NCBI RefSeq assembly: GCF_901538355.1
Contig: NZ_LR593887.1
Location: 3,634,920-3,698,919, forward strand
DNA from: Tuwongella immobilis
Lineage (GTDB): Bacteria; Planctomycetota; Planctomycetia; Gemmatales; Gemmataceae
DNA length: 64,000 bases
Reading direction: 5' to 3'
In this document: positions 7,888 through 16,532 of the stretch, piece after piece
Layout of the letters: each line of letters opens with the position of its first letter
Numbering within the stretch: position 1 is the first letter of the stretch
Translations under genes and position numbers: made by a program
Notes under the pieces: model-generated
Databases searched by the model: none
What the model was told of the DNA's origin: nothing
The model's input: only the letters and a program-made list of their open reading frames with translations

Positions 7888-10752
7888 TTAGCGAATGTAC
7901 CGAAAATCGATCGAACTAAATAGCGATTGAAAGACTTGTGCCCAGGCGTGTTCGCGTTCGGATTGCGAGTTGGCTGATCCCACGAACGCGGCAATCAGTT
8001 CCCGTTCGCTCGATCGCGGCAAGCGACTGTAGCACCAGCGATATGCCAAATCGATGCGTTGGAGATCGGACAATTCCGGGAATGCTAGCAATCGTTTGCT
8101 CGCCGCCACGGAAAATTGGTGAACTTCTGGATGATTCATGAAGTACAGCGCTTGCGTGGCAACCGTACTGACATTGCGGCGACCGAGCGATGAATTCGGA
8201 TCCGCAAAGTCAAACACCTCATACAGATCCGGCATGCGATTGCGCAACACGGGTAAGTAAACACTGCGCCGCTTGCTGTCAAATTGCGTGTCCCGTTCGG
8301 AGACGCCTTTCTTCATCAGCGGGCCGCCGATTGTCAGTTCGATTTCGCCTGCCACTTGCAGCATGGCATCGCGGATCGGTTCCGCTTCCAGTCGGCGGCG
8401 ATTCGCCCGACCGAACAGCCGATTTTCCGGATCCACCGCCAGCGCTTGCGGCTTTTGGGCATCGGTCCACGTGCTATCGAGTTGATACGTCCGGCTGAGG
8501 ACAATCTCCCGAATCATCTGTTTGGTTGACCAATTGTGATCGACAAAACGCTTGGCCAAATAATCGAGCAGCTCCGGATGCGAGGGCAATTCGCCGGTGG
8601 TGCCGAACAGATCGACCGTGCGAACGATACCGACTCCGAACAGGTGCTGCCAAATTCGGTTGACCATCACCCGCCCGGTGAGCGGATGCTCCGGCCGAGT
8701 GAGCCATTCTGCCAGAGCCAAGCGTCCGCTTTGATCGCTGGGGATCTTCGGCTGCTTCTGCAACGAGATTGTCGACAAGAACCCGCGCGGCACGATCGGC
8801 CCACGATTGTGATGGTTCCCGCGAATGCAGATGTAGCAATCCTGCATTTTCGGCAATTCCTGCACGGCCATGGCGGTCGGCACGGTCGGTGCGTCGGCTT
8901 GGAGTTTCTTCAGTTCCGCTTCGAGCTTCGGAATCGATGCCTGCGCGGTGGCTACGGAGGCATTCGGCCCCGCGCCCGGCTTGTCAGTCGCCGAGGCGGT
9001 CGGTTTGGCTTGCTCCGATTCAGGAATGAACAACACCGCATCGGCAATCACATGCCCATCGGTATCTTGCGAACTGAGCATGACAAACCACTGATCGCCC
9101 GCCTCAAATCGGAACGTGCCCAACGACACGAAGCGTTCTTCGATGGGCGGTGTCTGCCGCATGTCCACGGGAATGGTCACGTCGCCATCGGCATGAAACA
9201 CGCGAACGGGCACTTTCTTCGCCCGATTGGTGGACGGCACGAACGCGAGTCGAACTTCGTAATTTCCCGTTTTTGGAATATTCGGCACAAATGTGACGGT
9301 TTTCACACCCGGCGAGCCACGATCGTCGTACAAATATCCAGCACCAACAAAGTGATTGCTGAACGTTGACGGCTTCCAACTGCCGATTTTTTTCGCCTGG
9401 GCATCATCGACGACGATGCCGGGGAGCGAAGCAATCGCCATCGGTTTGCGTTCGGCGGCTTTGGAGTTCCCCTTGCCCGCCAGCGCTCGCGCGGCTTTCA
9501 GTTGGTCCTGAACGGCACGGATTTTCCCTTGATGGGCATCGATCTTCGCTTGCAACTCCGCCGACACTGGCAGCGGTCGCTCGACCCATTTCGAGACATT
9601 CTCGTGAATCAGCGTGTGCGTACTTCGCATGATCCCCGCCAGAGCGTAATAATCGCGTGTGGGGATGGGGTCGAACTTATGATCGTGACAGCGTGCGCAA
9701 CCGATTGTCATGCCCATGACGGCTTTGCCGATGGTGTCGATTTGCTCATCGATCACGTCCATTTCCAATGCCGTCTTGTCTTGTCGCTCGTAGTTGGTCG
9801 GCCCCAGCAGCAGGAATCCGGTGGCGATCAATCGATCGCGGCGTTCCTCGGGGGTGGCAGATGGCATCAGGTCGCCAGCGATTTGCTCGGTGAGGAACTG
9901 ATCGTATGGAATATCGCGATTGAATCGATCAATGACATAATCCCGATAGCGCCAAGCGTCTTTGAGCAGCAAGGATCGCCCGCCGCCGCTTGATTCAGCG
10001 AAGCGCGCCAGATCCAGCCAATGGCGTCCCCAGCGTTCGCCGAAATGCGGGCTGGCGAGCAGCCGATCCACAACCCGTTCAAACGCATCGGGTCGGGAAT
10101 CCTTCTCGAAAGCATCGATCTCTTCCGGCGTTGGGGCCATGCCAATCAGATCAAATGTCACCCGACGCAACAAAACCGCTCGATCGGCGTCGCGATTCGG
10201 CTTCAACCCCTTCGCTTCCAACTGGGCGAGAATAAAGGCATCGATCGGCGACCACCCCCAATCGGCCAATTGAGGCTTCGGTGGCGTCACCGATTTCACC
10301 GGCTGAAACGACCAGAGTTTCGACGCAGAAATCGGACCCGACGAGCCGCCAGCCGCTTTACCCGGCTTGCGTGGGTCGGGCAGCCCAATGGAAACCCATT
10401 TCTCGAAATCCTTGACCACTTCCGGGGGCAGCTTTCCCTTGGGTGGCATTTGGATTTCATCAATGGTGTAGCGAATTGCCTGAACAATCAGCGATTCGTC
10501 CGGCTTCCCGACGACGGCACTGGGGCCGGAATCGCCGCCGGTCAGGATCGCCTCGCGGCTATCCAGATACAGGCCGCCTTTTTGCTTGTTCGCGGCTTGG
10601 GAGTGGCAGGAAAGACAGTGCTGGTCCAGCACGGGCCGAATTTTCTTCTCAAAAAAAGCAATGCCTTCTGCATCTGCCGCGAAGGCAGTTGGTGGCAGCA
10701 GAAGGATGCCCATCAGAGCCGAAAATTGGGAGAGATTTCGGATCAGGTGCAT
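7888..10752 (-). CDS. DUF1549/DUF1553 protein with N-terminal cytochrome c and golvesin-like domains
   Basis: A secreted multidomain protein of 954 residues. A signal peptide (MHLIRN to about AFAAD) precedes a planctomycete cytochrome c domain with CLSCH, where heme could attach. DUF1549 follows, with the conserved CARCHDH motif. A middle block (about residues 450-590, e.g. FVGAGYLYDD and HVIADAVLF) resembles the golvesin C-terminal/carbohydrate-binding fold. DUF1553 closes the protein (LFGVGIVRTVDLFGTTGE, RTYQLDS). ATG 10752 is chosen over the TTG at 10770 because it begins the signal peptide. First gene of an operon with DUF1501 downstream. A redox or glycan-related role is inferred from family context only. 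Confidence 0.88.
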   Translation of the reverse strand: MHLIRNLSQFSALMGILLLPPTAFAADAEGIAFFEKKIRPVLDQHCLSCHSQAANKQKGGLYLDSREAILTGGDSGPSAVVGKPDESLIVQAIRYTIDEIQMPPKGKLPPEVVKDFEKWVSIGLPDPRKPGKAAGGSSGPISASKLWSFQPVKSVTPPKPQLADWGWSPIDAFILAQLEAKGLKPNRDADRAVLLRRVTFDLIGMAPTPEEIDAFEKDSRPDAFERVVDRLLASPHFGERWGRHWLDLARFAESSGGGRSLLLKDAWRYRDYVIDRFNRDIPYDQFLTEQIAGDLMPSATPEERRDRLIATGFLLLGPTNYERQDKTALEMDVIDEQIDTIGKAVMGMTIGCARCHDHKFDPIPTRDYYALAGIMRSTHTLIHENVSKWVERPLPVSAELQAKIDAHQGKIRAVQDQLKAARALAGKGNSKAAERKPMAIASLPGIVVDDAQAKKIGSWKPSTFSNHFVGAGYLYDDRGSPGVKTVTFVPNIPKTGNYEVRLAFVPSTNRAKKVPVRVFHADGDVTIPVDMRQTPPIEERFVSLGTFRFEAGDQWFVMLSSQDTDGHVIADAVLFIPESEQAKPTASATDKPGAGPNASVATAQASIPKLEAELKKLQADAPTVPTAMAVQELPKMQDCYICIRGNHHNRGPIVPRGFLSTISLQKQPKIPSDQSGRLALAEWLTRPEHPLTGRVMVNRIWQHLFGVGIVRTVDLFGTTGELPSHPELLDYLAKRFVDHNWSTKQMIREIVLSRTYQLDSTWTDAQKPQALAVDPENRLFGRANRRRLEAEPIRDAMLQVAGEIELTIGGPLMKKGVSERDTQFDSKRRSVYLPVLRNRMPDLYEVFDFADPNSSLGRRNVSTVATQALYFMNHPEVHQFSVAASKRLLAFPELSDLQRIDLAYRWCYSRLPRSSERELIAAFVGSANSQSEREHAWAQVFQSLFSSIDFRYIR

Positions 10753-11018
10753 GGTGGAGGCTCGCTGCAAAATGCATCAATGCCAAGGAATATCTGTTCA
10801 TTAGACTTCATTCGACCGATTTTTGCCAGAGATTTTCTCGAAAACCACATCTTTGCACGGAGTCGCTCGCCGCATTCCGCAGAGTAGAACGAAGCGGGTT
10901 GTCGCCGATTCTTGGATTCGATCGTCGCAATTGCAGTCACTCGAGTTTACACTGCGAGCGCGCTCCACGCGTCAGACGTCTTTCCCGAATTTCGATCGCC
11001 TCTCCAGGAGTTCCCCGC
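10753..11018. promoter_or_regulatory. Divergent intergenic region DUF1549 gene / sulfatase
   Basis: About 266 bases between two divergent starts. It must carry promoters for both genes, but I found no convincing -35/-10 pair. CAGGAG at 11005-11010 is the sulfatase ribosome site. Confidence 0.35.
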
Positions 11019-12485
11019 GTGAGACATTCGCTATTGGCCACCCTCGGGTTCCTCGTATTGCTCGGCAATATCCATGCGGCTGCCCCAGAAAGCCTCATCA
11101 ATCGCAAGCCGAACATTATTTTGATTATGACCGACGATCAGGGGTATGGCGATTTGGCCTGCCATGGAAACCCGATCCTGAAGACTCCCAATCTTGATCA
11201 ACTCCATCGGCAGAGTGTGCGATTCACCGATTTTCATGTCAGCCCCACCTGCGCGCCAACTCGTTCGGCGTTGATGACCGGCCGACACGAATTTTTCAAC
11301 GGGATCACACACACCATTTTCGAGCGGGAACGCTTGCGGTTGGACGCCACGATTTTGCCGCAAATGCTGAAACAACAAGGATATCGGACAGGCATCTTCG
11401 GGAAATGGCATCTGGGTGATGAAGATGCCTATCAGCCGCAAAAACGCGGATTCGATGAAGTCTTCATCCATGGAGCCGGCGGAATCGGTCAAACGTATGC
11501 CGGAAGTTGTGGCGATGCACCCGGAAATCGCTATTTCGATCCCGTGATTCGTAAAAATGGCCAATTTGTAAAAACGTCGGGGTATTGCACCGATGTGTTC
11601 TTCGACGAAATGATTCGCTGGGTCGATTCGCAGCGAAAACAAGGCCCATTCTTTGCGTATGTCACGCCGAATGCCCCGCATGCCCCGCTGGATTGTCCCG
11701 TCGGGTCGGATGAACCGTATCGCGGCAAGGTGCCCAATCCCGTCGCCAAATTCTACGGCATGATCGCCAACATTGACACCAACATGGGCAAACTCATGGC
11801 GAAATTGCGCGAGTGGGAGTTGGAAACCAATACGCTGTTGATCTTTATGACCGACAACGGCACCGCTACTGGATCGCAAGTATTCAACGCTGGCATGCGC
11901 GGTGCCAAAGGCACCCCCTTCACCGGCGGCACCCGTGTCCCTGCGTTTTGGCGCTGGACGGGCACCCTGCCCGCCGGCGTGGATGTCCCCGTCTTGACCT
12001 GTCACTGGGATATTCTGCCGACATTTGTCGAACTCACCGGCCATCAACCCAAACCGGAATGGAAGGCGACGTGGCAAGGTCGATCGCTGGTCCCATTATT
12101 GCAAGATCCGAAGGCGAACTGGCCGGATCGCATCTTCATTTCGCACGTGGGCCGCTGGAAGAATGGCGAAGCCGCGACTGGCCGAGACGTTCAGGCGAGC
12201 ATTCGCAACGCGCGCTGGCAATTGGTGATTCAGAATCCCAAGAAAATCGAACTATTCGATCTCAAGAATGATCCGGGCGAACAACGCAACGTGATGCTGG
12301 AGCATCCCGAGGTTGCCGCCGAACTTCGCGCCGAATTCAATCGCTGGTGGGATGCCGTTCAGCCGAATCTCGTGAACGAATCGGCCAAACCGCCGGCGAT
12401 CAACCCATTCAAAGAAGCGTACTGGCGTCAGTTTGGTGGGCCGGGTCCAAATCAGGTGCCACCGCCACCAGGATTGCTTCGTTGA
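11019..12485 (+). CDS. Secreted Cys-type sulfatase
   Basis: Hydrolyses a sulfate ester, substrate unknown. The 488-residue protein has a signal peptide (residues 1-21). Metal ligands are D39-D40 in MTDDQGYGD. The sulfatase signature CAPTRSA starts at C78, which must be oxidised to formylglycine by a maturase encoded elsewhere. KWHLGD and MTDNG supply further active-site residues. The start is GTG 11019 with CAGGAG 8 bases upstream; the frame is open back to 10443 but that stretch is unrelated to sulfatases. The gene is divergent from the DUF1549/1501 operon, consistent with a shared catabolic role. Its last 34 bases overlap the convergent DUF1415 gene. Confidence 0.93.
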   Translation: MRHSLLATLGFLVLLGNIHAAAPESLINRKPNIILIMTDDQGYGDLACHGNPILKTPNLDQLHRQSVRFTDFHVSPTCAPTRSALMTGRHEFFNGITHTIFERERLRLDATILPQMLKQQGYRTGIFGKWHLGDEDAYQPQKRGFDEVFIHGAGGIGQTYAGSCGDAPGNRYFDPVIRKNGQFVKTSGYCTDVFFDEMIRWVDSQRKQGPFFAYVTPNAPHAPLDCPVGSDEPYRGKVPNPVAKFYGMIANIDTNMGKLMAKLREWELETNTLLIFMTDNGTATGSQVFNAGMRGAKGTPFTGGTRVPAFWRWTGTLPAGVDVPVLTCHWDILPTFVELTGHQPKPEWKATWQGRSLVPLLQDPKANWPDRIFISHVGRWKNGEAATGRDVQASIRNARWQLVIQNPKKIELFDLKNDPGEQRNVMLEHPEVAAELRAEFNRWWDAVQPNLVNESAKPPAINPFKEAYWRQFGGPGPNQVPPPPGLLR

Positions 12486-13048
12486 GCGGCCGCTTGCTCT
12501 CGAATGGCTTTGAGTTTCGCCAACATGGCCTTGCGTCCCACATCGCGCAAGGTCAGTTGGTTGCGTTCGGGAATTTGTTCGAGAAATTCGGGATCGTCCG
12601 ACACTTCGGTAATGCTCACTTCCCGCAGAAAATGCAGCATCGGATACGGCGAGCGATTCGTGTAGTTTTCGACCGAATCCGCTCGCGTGCCAGCAAACTG
12701 ATAATCCGGGTGGAAACTCGCCACCTGAATCACCCCGGCCAATCCCTGTTGCGCGATCAGTTCATCGACAGCACCGAGAAAATCATTGTATTCCAAAAAA
12801 TCCGTCAGCACATTCGGATGAATCAGGATCGACGTTTCGATCCTCTCCCGCGGCGTCTCCGTCAGCAGCGTCAACTCGGCGGCAACCGCTTGAAAGAGCG
12901 TCTCCGGATCGGTTGTCAGCGTCGTTTGGTAGCGAATCGTCTGATCCTGCACCACCTTTCGGGCGAACGGGCAGAGATTCATGCCGATGACGACTGTTTG
13001 AATCCACTGTTGCGTCTCGGCAATCGCTTGCTCGGGCGTGGGTTCCAT
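12452..13048 (-). CDS. DUF1415 family protein
   Basis: A 198-residue cytoplasmic protein matching the DUF1415 family, whose biochemical role is not known. Typical features are the N-terminal TQQWIQTVVIGMNLCPFA with a conserved Cys, then SFHPDYQFAG and a RSPYPMLHFLRE block. ATG 13048 is preceded by AGGAGG at 7 bases, a strong ribosome site, and is preferred to the TTG at 13054. It lies 22 bases after the RND pump stop on the same strand and is probably the last gene of that transcript. Its 3' end overlaps the sulfatase 3' end by 34 bases in antisense. Confidence 0.88.
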   Translation of the reverse strand: MEPTPEQAIAETQQWIQTVVIGMNLCPFARKVVQDQTIRYQTTLTTDPETLFQAVAAELTLLTETPRERIETSILIHPNVLTDFLEYNDFLGAVDELIAQQGLAGVIQVASFHPDYQFAGTRADSVENYTNRSPYPMLHFLREVSITEVSDDPEFLEQIPERNQLTLRDVGRKAMLAKLKAIREQAAAQRSNPGGGGT

Positions 13049-13070
13049 TCGCAAACCTCCTTCCGGGTGG

Positions 13071-16000
13071 TTATCGGGATTCCGGAGTCGATCGATCCGC
13101 CCCGAACCAACTCAGGAAGCGATAGAACACCGGCGTGAGAATGATACCAAACAACGTCACGCCAAGCATCCCACTAAACACGGCCAACCCCAAGGAATGC
13201 CGCATTTCGGCCCCCGCACCCGTCGCAAACACCAACGGCACCACCCCGAAGATGAACGCGAACGAGGTCATCACAATCGGCCGCAATCGCAACTGCGATG
13301 CTTCGACAATCGCCTGATTGACCGGCACGCCGCGATCCTGCATCTGCTTGGCGAATTCCACAATCAGAATCGCATTTTTGCATGCCAGCCCCACCAACAC
13401 CACGAAGCCAATTTGCGTGAAGATCGAGACTTCGATGCCGCCCCACTTCACGCCCAACAGCGAACTGAGCAAACACATGGGCACGACGAGAATGACCGCA
13501 AGTGGCAGCCGCCAGCTTTCGTATTGGGCCGCCAACACCAAAAACACGAACACGACCGCGAGAATGAAAAAGATCATCGCCGTATTTCCAGCCTGATTCT
13601 GGAGAAATGCCAAATCGGTCCACTCCGCCTGCATCGATCGCGGAAGTTCCGAATCGGCAATTTCCGTCAATCGAGCAATCGCTTGAGCCGAACCAACTCC
13701 GCTGGCGGGATTCGCGGTAATCGAGGTTGCCGAATAGAGATTGTAGCGCATCACCATCACCGGCCCGACGGCGTCTCGCACGCTCAAAAACGTGCCAAAA
13801 CGAACCATCTGCCCTTGTTCGTTTCGCACTTGCAGTTGCAGAATATCTTCCACGCGACTGCGAAAGCGCGGATCGGCCTGCACATTCACCTGCCAAGTTC
13901 GCCCGAATTCGTTGAAATTGTTGACATAGTAAGACCCCAGATAGACCTGAAGCGTGCTAAACACTTCGCCCACCGAAACACCCAACACACGACATTTCGT
14001 GCGATCGATATCCAGATACAGCCAGGGCGTATTCGTGCCCGACGAGTTGAATAATCCGGTCAACTCGGGATCGGCCTCCGCTTTCGCCATGATGCGTTGC
14101 GTGACCGCGTCAAGTTCTTCCAACTCGGTGCCGCCACGCGCTTCGACAATCAAATTGAAACCTGCGGTGGTGCCCAAACCATCGACTGGCGGCGCACCAA
14201 AGACGGCGACCGCAGCATCGGCCACTTCCCGATTGCTTTGCTGCTGAATCAACCGCGACACGGCATCTGCACTGCGATCCGGTGAGCGCCGTTGCTCGAA
14301 ATCGTCCAAAATCACGTACATCGATCCGAGATTGGGCGACTTGGCATTGAGAATCAGCGATTGGCCGGAAATTCCGAGCGTATGCTTGACTCCGGGAATC
14401 GCGCGGGTGATCCGTTCGATGGCAGCCATGGCCTGTTCGGTGCGCTCGACTGATGCCGAATCGGGCAATTCGACGTTAACAATCAGATAGCCTTTGTCTT
14501 GTTCGGGAATGAATCCGGTGGGTGTGCGTTGGAATTCCCAATAGGTCATGGCCAAGAGTCCGCCGTAGACCAACATCACCAGTGCCGTCAGTCGCACGCT
14601 AACCCGAACAACTCGGCCGTATCCCACCGTGAGCGCATCGAAAATGCGGTTGAATCCTCGAAAGATCGCCCCCAAGATGCGATTGATCCAGCGGATGGTC
14701 AGCCACCCCAACAGGCCGCCGATGAGCAGGCCCGGCAAGCCATGCCGAACGAAGCCATGCCACATTTCGCTCCCATTCCACATGCCGGTATGGTGATCGG
14801 CATCCGCCTCGCCCCAAACCTTCGGCACCAGCGACCAACTCAACCAGCAGCCCAAAATCGCCAGGCTCCACCACGGCAGTGCTTCTTTGCGATGGCCACC
14901 GTGACCGTCGCCAGTTTTGAAGATCAGCACCGCTCGCGAAGGGGTCATGGTGAGTGCGTTAATCGCCGAGATGATCGTCGACACGGAGACGGTCACCGCA
15001 AATTGGCGGAAGAACTGCCCGGTGATGCCGCCCAGGAAACAGCAGGGAATGAACACGGCACTCAGCACCAGGGTAATCGCCAACACGGGGCCGGTGATTT
15101 CTTCCATGGCTTTGATGGTCGCAGTGCGGGCGTCGAGTCCGGTGGCCATCTGCCGCTCGATATTTTCCAGCACCACAATCGCATCATCGACGACAATCCC
15201 GATCGCCAATACCAATCCAAACAGAGTGAGGTTGTTGAGCGTAAACCCCAACATGGCCATCACGGCAAAGGTTCCGATGAGCGAAACGGGCACATCGATC
15301 ATCGGCAGAATCATTGCCCGCCAATCTTGCAGGAAGAACAGCACCACAATCGCCACCAGAATGACCGCATCGCGCAGGGTGTGAAAGACTTCGTTGACCG
15401 ATTCTTGGATAAATGGCGTGGTATCGTAGACGATTTTGAAATCCAGCCCATCGGGAAATCGCGTGCGCAACTCCTCCATCTTGTCGTAGACGCGCTGGGC
15501 TGTTTCCAGCGCGTTGGAGCCGGGTTGCTGGTAAATCGACAGCGCCACGGACGGGGCACCGTCGAGGGTGCAGGATTGATCGTACTGCTGGGCCCCGCGC
15601 TCGACTCGAGCGACATCGCGCAAGCGGACAATTCCCGTCGATGGGGTCGCGGTCGGGTCGCCTTCGCTCATCAGGGTGGTGTCGCCGAGTGTGCCCGCCG
15701 CTGCTCCGCTGGCTGATGTCGATCCCGATGACTGCAACCCGCTGCTCGCTTCCGATTGGGCAGCCGATCCCTTGATGATAATCTCCGCAAATTCTTGCGG
15801 TTCGACCAATCGCCCCTGGGTATTGATGGTGAGTTGGAATTGCTGGCCGGTGGGCGAGGGGCGTTGCCCGATCTGGCCGGCCGCCACTTGAATGTTCTGC
15901 TGACCGATCGCGGAGACGACATCCATGGCACTCAGATTGAGCGCAGCCATTTTCTGCGGATCGAGCCACGCCCGCAAACTGTAATCGCGTTGCCCAATGT

Positions 16001-16532
16001 AGGAAACGCCCGCCACTCCGGGCAGTCGCCCCAATTCATCGCGCACATCGATGGTTGCATAGTTGCTCAAGAATAGATTATCGTATCGCCCATCCGGGGA
16101 GACGAGATTCACGATCATCAGCGTATTTGGCGACGACTTCTTGACGTTAATTCCTTGATTCTGCACGATCTGCGGCACCACCGGCAGTGCGAGCGCAACC
16201 CGATTCTGCACCAACACTTGGGCAAGATCCGCATCGGTTCCCAGTTTGAAGGTTACCGTCAGCGAATACGAGCCATCATTGGTGCAGCGCGAGGACATAT
16301 ACATCATCCCCTCAACGCCGCTGACTTGCGCTTCGATCGGGGCGGCGACGGTGTCTTGCACGGTAATCGCATTCGCACCGGGATAAACTGCCGTCACTTG
16401 CACCGTGGGCGGCGAGACATCGGGGTATTGCGCCACCGGCAGCGAGAAGACTGCCACTCCCCCTGCAAGCATAATCACCAGCGAAATCACCGTGGCGAAA
16501 ATCGGGCGATCGACAAAGAAACGGGCGATCAT
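13071..16532 (-). CDS. RND efflux pump inner-membrane subunit (AcrB/MexF-like), copy 1
   Basis: Proton-driven exporter of 1153 residues, about 100 longer than AcrB. The N-terminus FFVDRPIFATVISLVIMLAG starts TM1. The proton relay is intact: VDDAIVV in TM4 and GLACKNAILIVEFAK in TM10. Two additions stand out. One is a Ser/Ala/Gly-rich stretch at about 255-300, between IIIKG and IVRLRDVARVERG. The other is ~85 extra residues at about 539-624 between TM6 and TM7, with two hydrophobic segments. The start overlaps the upstream pump stop by 4 bases (ATGA). Substrates are unknown; the pairing suggests a heteromeric or two-pump system sharing one adaptor. Confidence 0.93.
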   Translation of the reverse strand: MIARFFVDRPIFATVISLVIMLAGGVAVFSLPVAQYPDVSPPTVQVTAVYPGANAITVQDTVAAPIEAQVSGVEGMMYMSSRCTNDGSYSLTVTFKLGTDADLAQVLVQNRVALALPVVPQIVQNQGINVKKSSPNTLMIVNLVSPDGRYDNLFLSNYATIDVRDELGRLPGVAGVSYIGQRDYSLRAWLDPQKMAALNLSAMDVVSAIGQQNIQVAAGQIGQRPSPTGQQFQLTINTQGRLVEPQEFAEIIIKGSAAQSEASSGLQSSGSTSASGAAAGTLGDTTLMSEGDPTATPSTGIVRLRDVARVERGAQQYDQSCTLDGAPSVALSIYQQPGSNALETAQRVYDKMEELRTRFPDGLDFKIVYDTTPFIQESVNEVFHTLRDAVILVAIVVLFFLQDWRAMILPMIDVPVSLIGTFAVMAMLGFTLNNLTLFGLVLAIGIVVDDAIVVLENIERQMATGLDARTATIKAMEEITGPVLAITLVLSAVFIPCCFLGGITGQFFRQFAVTVSVSTIISAINALTMTPSRAVLIFKTGDGHGGHRKEALPWWSLAILGCWLSWSLVPKVWGEADADHHTGMWNGSEMWHGFVRHGLPGLLIGGLLGWLTIRWINRILGAIFRGFNRIFDALTVGYGRVVRVSVRLTALVMLVYGGLLAMTYWEFQRTPTGFIPEQDKGYLIVNVELPDSASVERTEQAMAAIERITRAIPGVKHTLGISGQSLILNAKSPNLGSMYVILDDFEQRRSPDRSADAVSRLIQQQSNREVADAAVAVFGAPPVDGLGTTAGFNLIVEARGGTELEELDAVTQRIMAKAEADPELTGLFNSSGTNTPWLYLDIDRTKCRVLGVSVGEVFSTLQVYLGSYYVNNFNEFGRTWQVNVQADPRFRSRVEDILQLQVRNEQGQMVRFGTFLSVRDAVGPVMVMRYNLYSATSITANPASGVGSAQAIARLTEIADSELPRSMQAEWTDLAFLQNQAGNTAMIFFILAVVFVFLVLAAQYESWRLPLAVILVVPMCLLSSLLGVKWGGIEVSIFTQIGFVVLVGLACKNAILIVEFAKQMQDRGVPVNQAIVEASQLRLRPIVMTSFAFIFGVVPLVFATGAGAEMRHSLGLAVFSGMLGVTLFGIILTPVFYRFLSWFGADRSTPESR

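Noticed and set aside
6422-7891. Plus-strand open frame opposite the DUF1501 gene
   Set aside because: Antisense shadow; the minus-strand gene has a signal, family motifs and a strong ribosome site.
10443-11018. N-terminal extension of the sulfatase frame
   Set aside because: The signal peptide and ribosome site place the start at GTG 11019; upstream codons run antisense to the DUF1549 gene.
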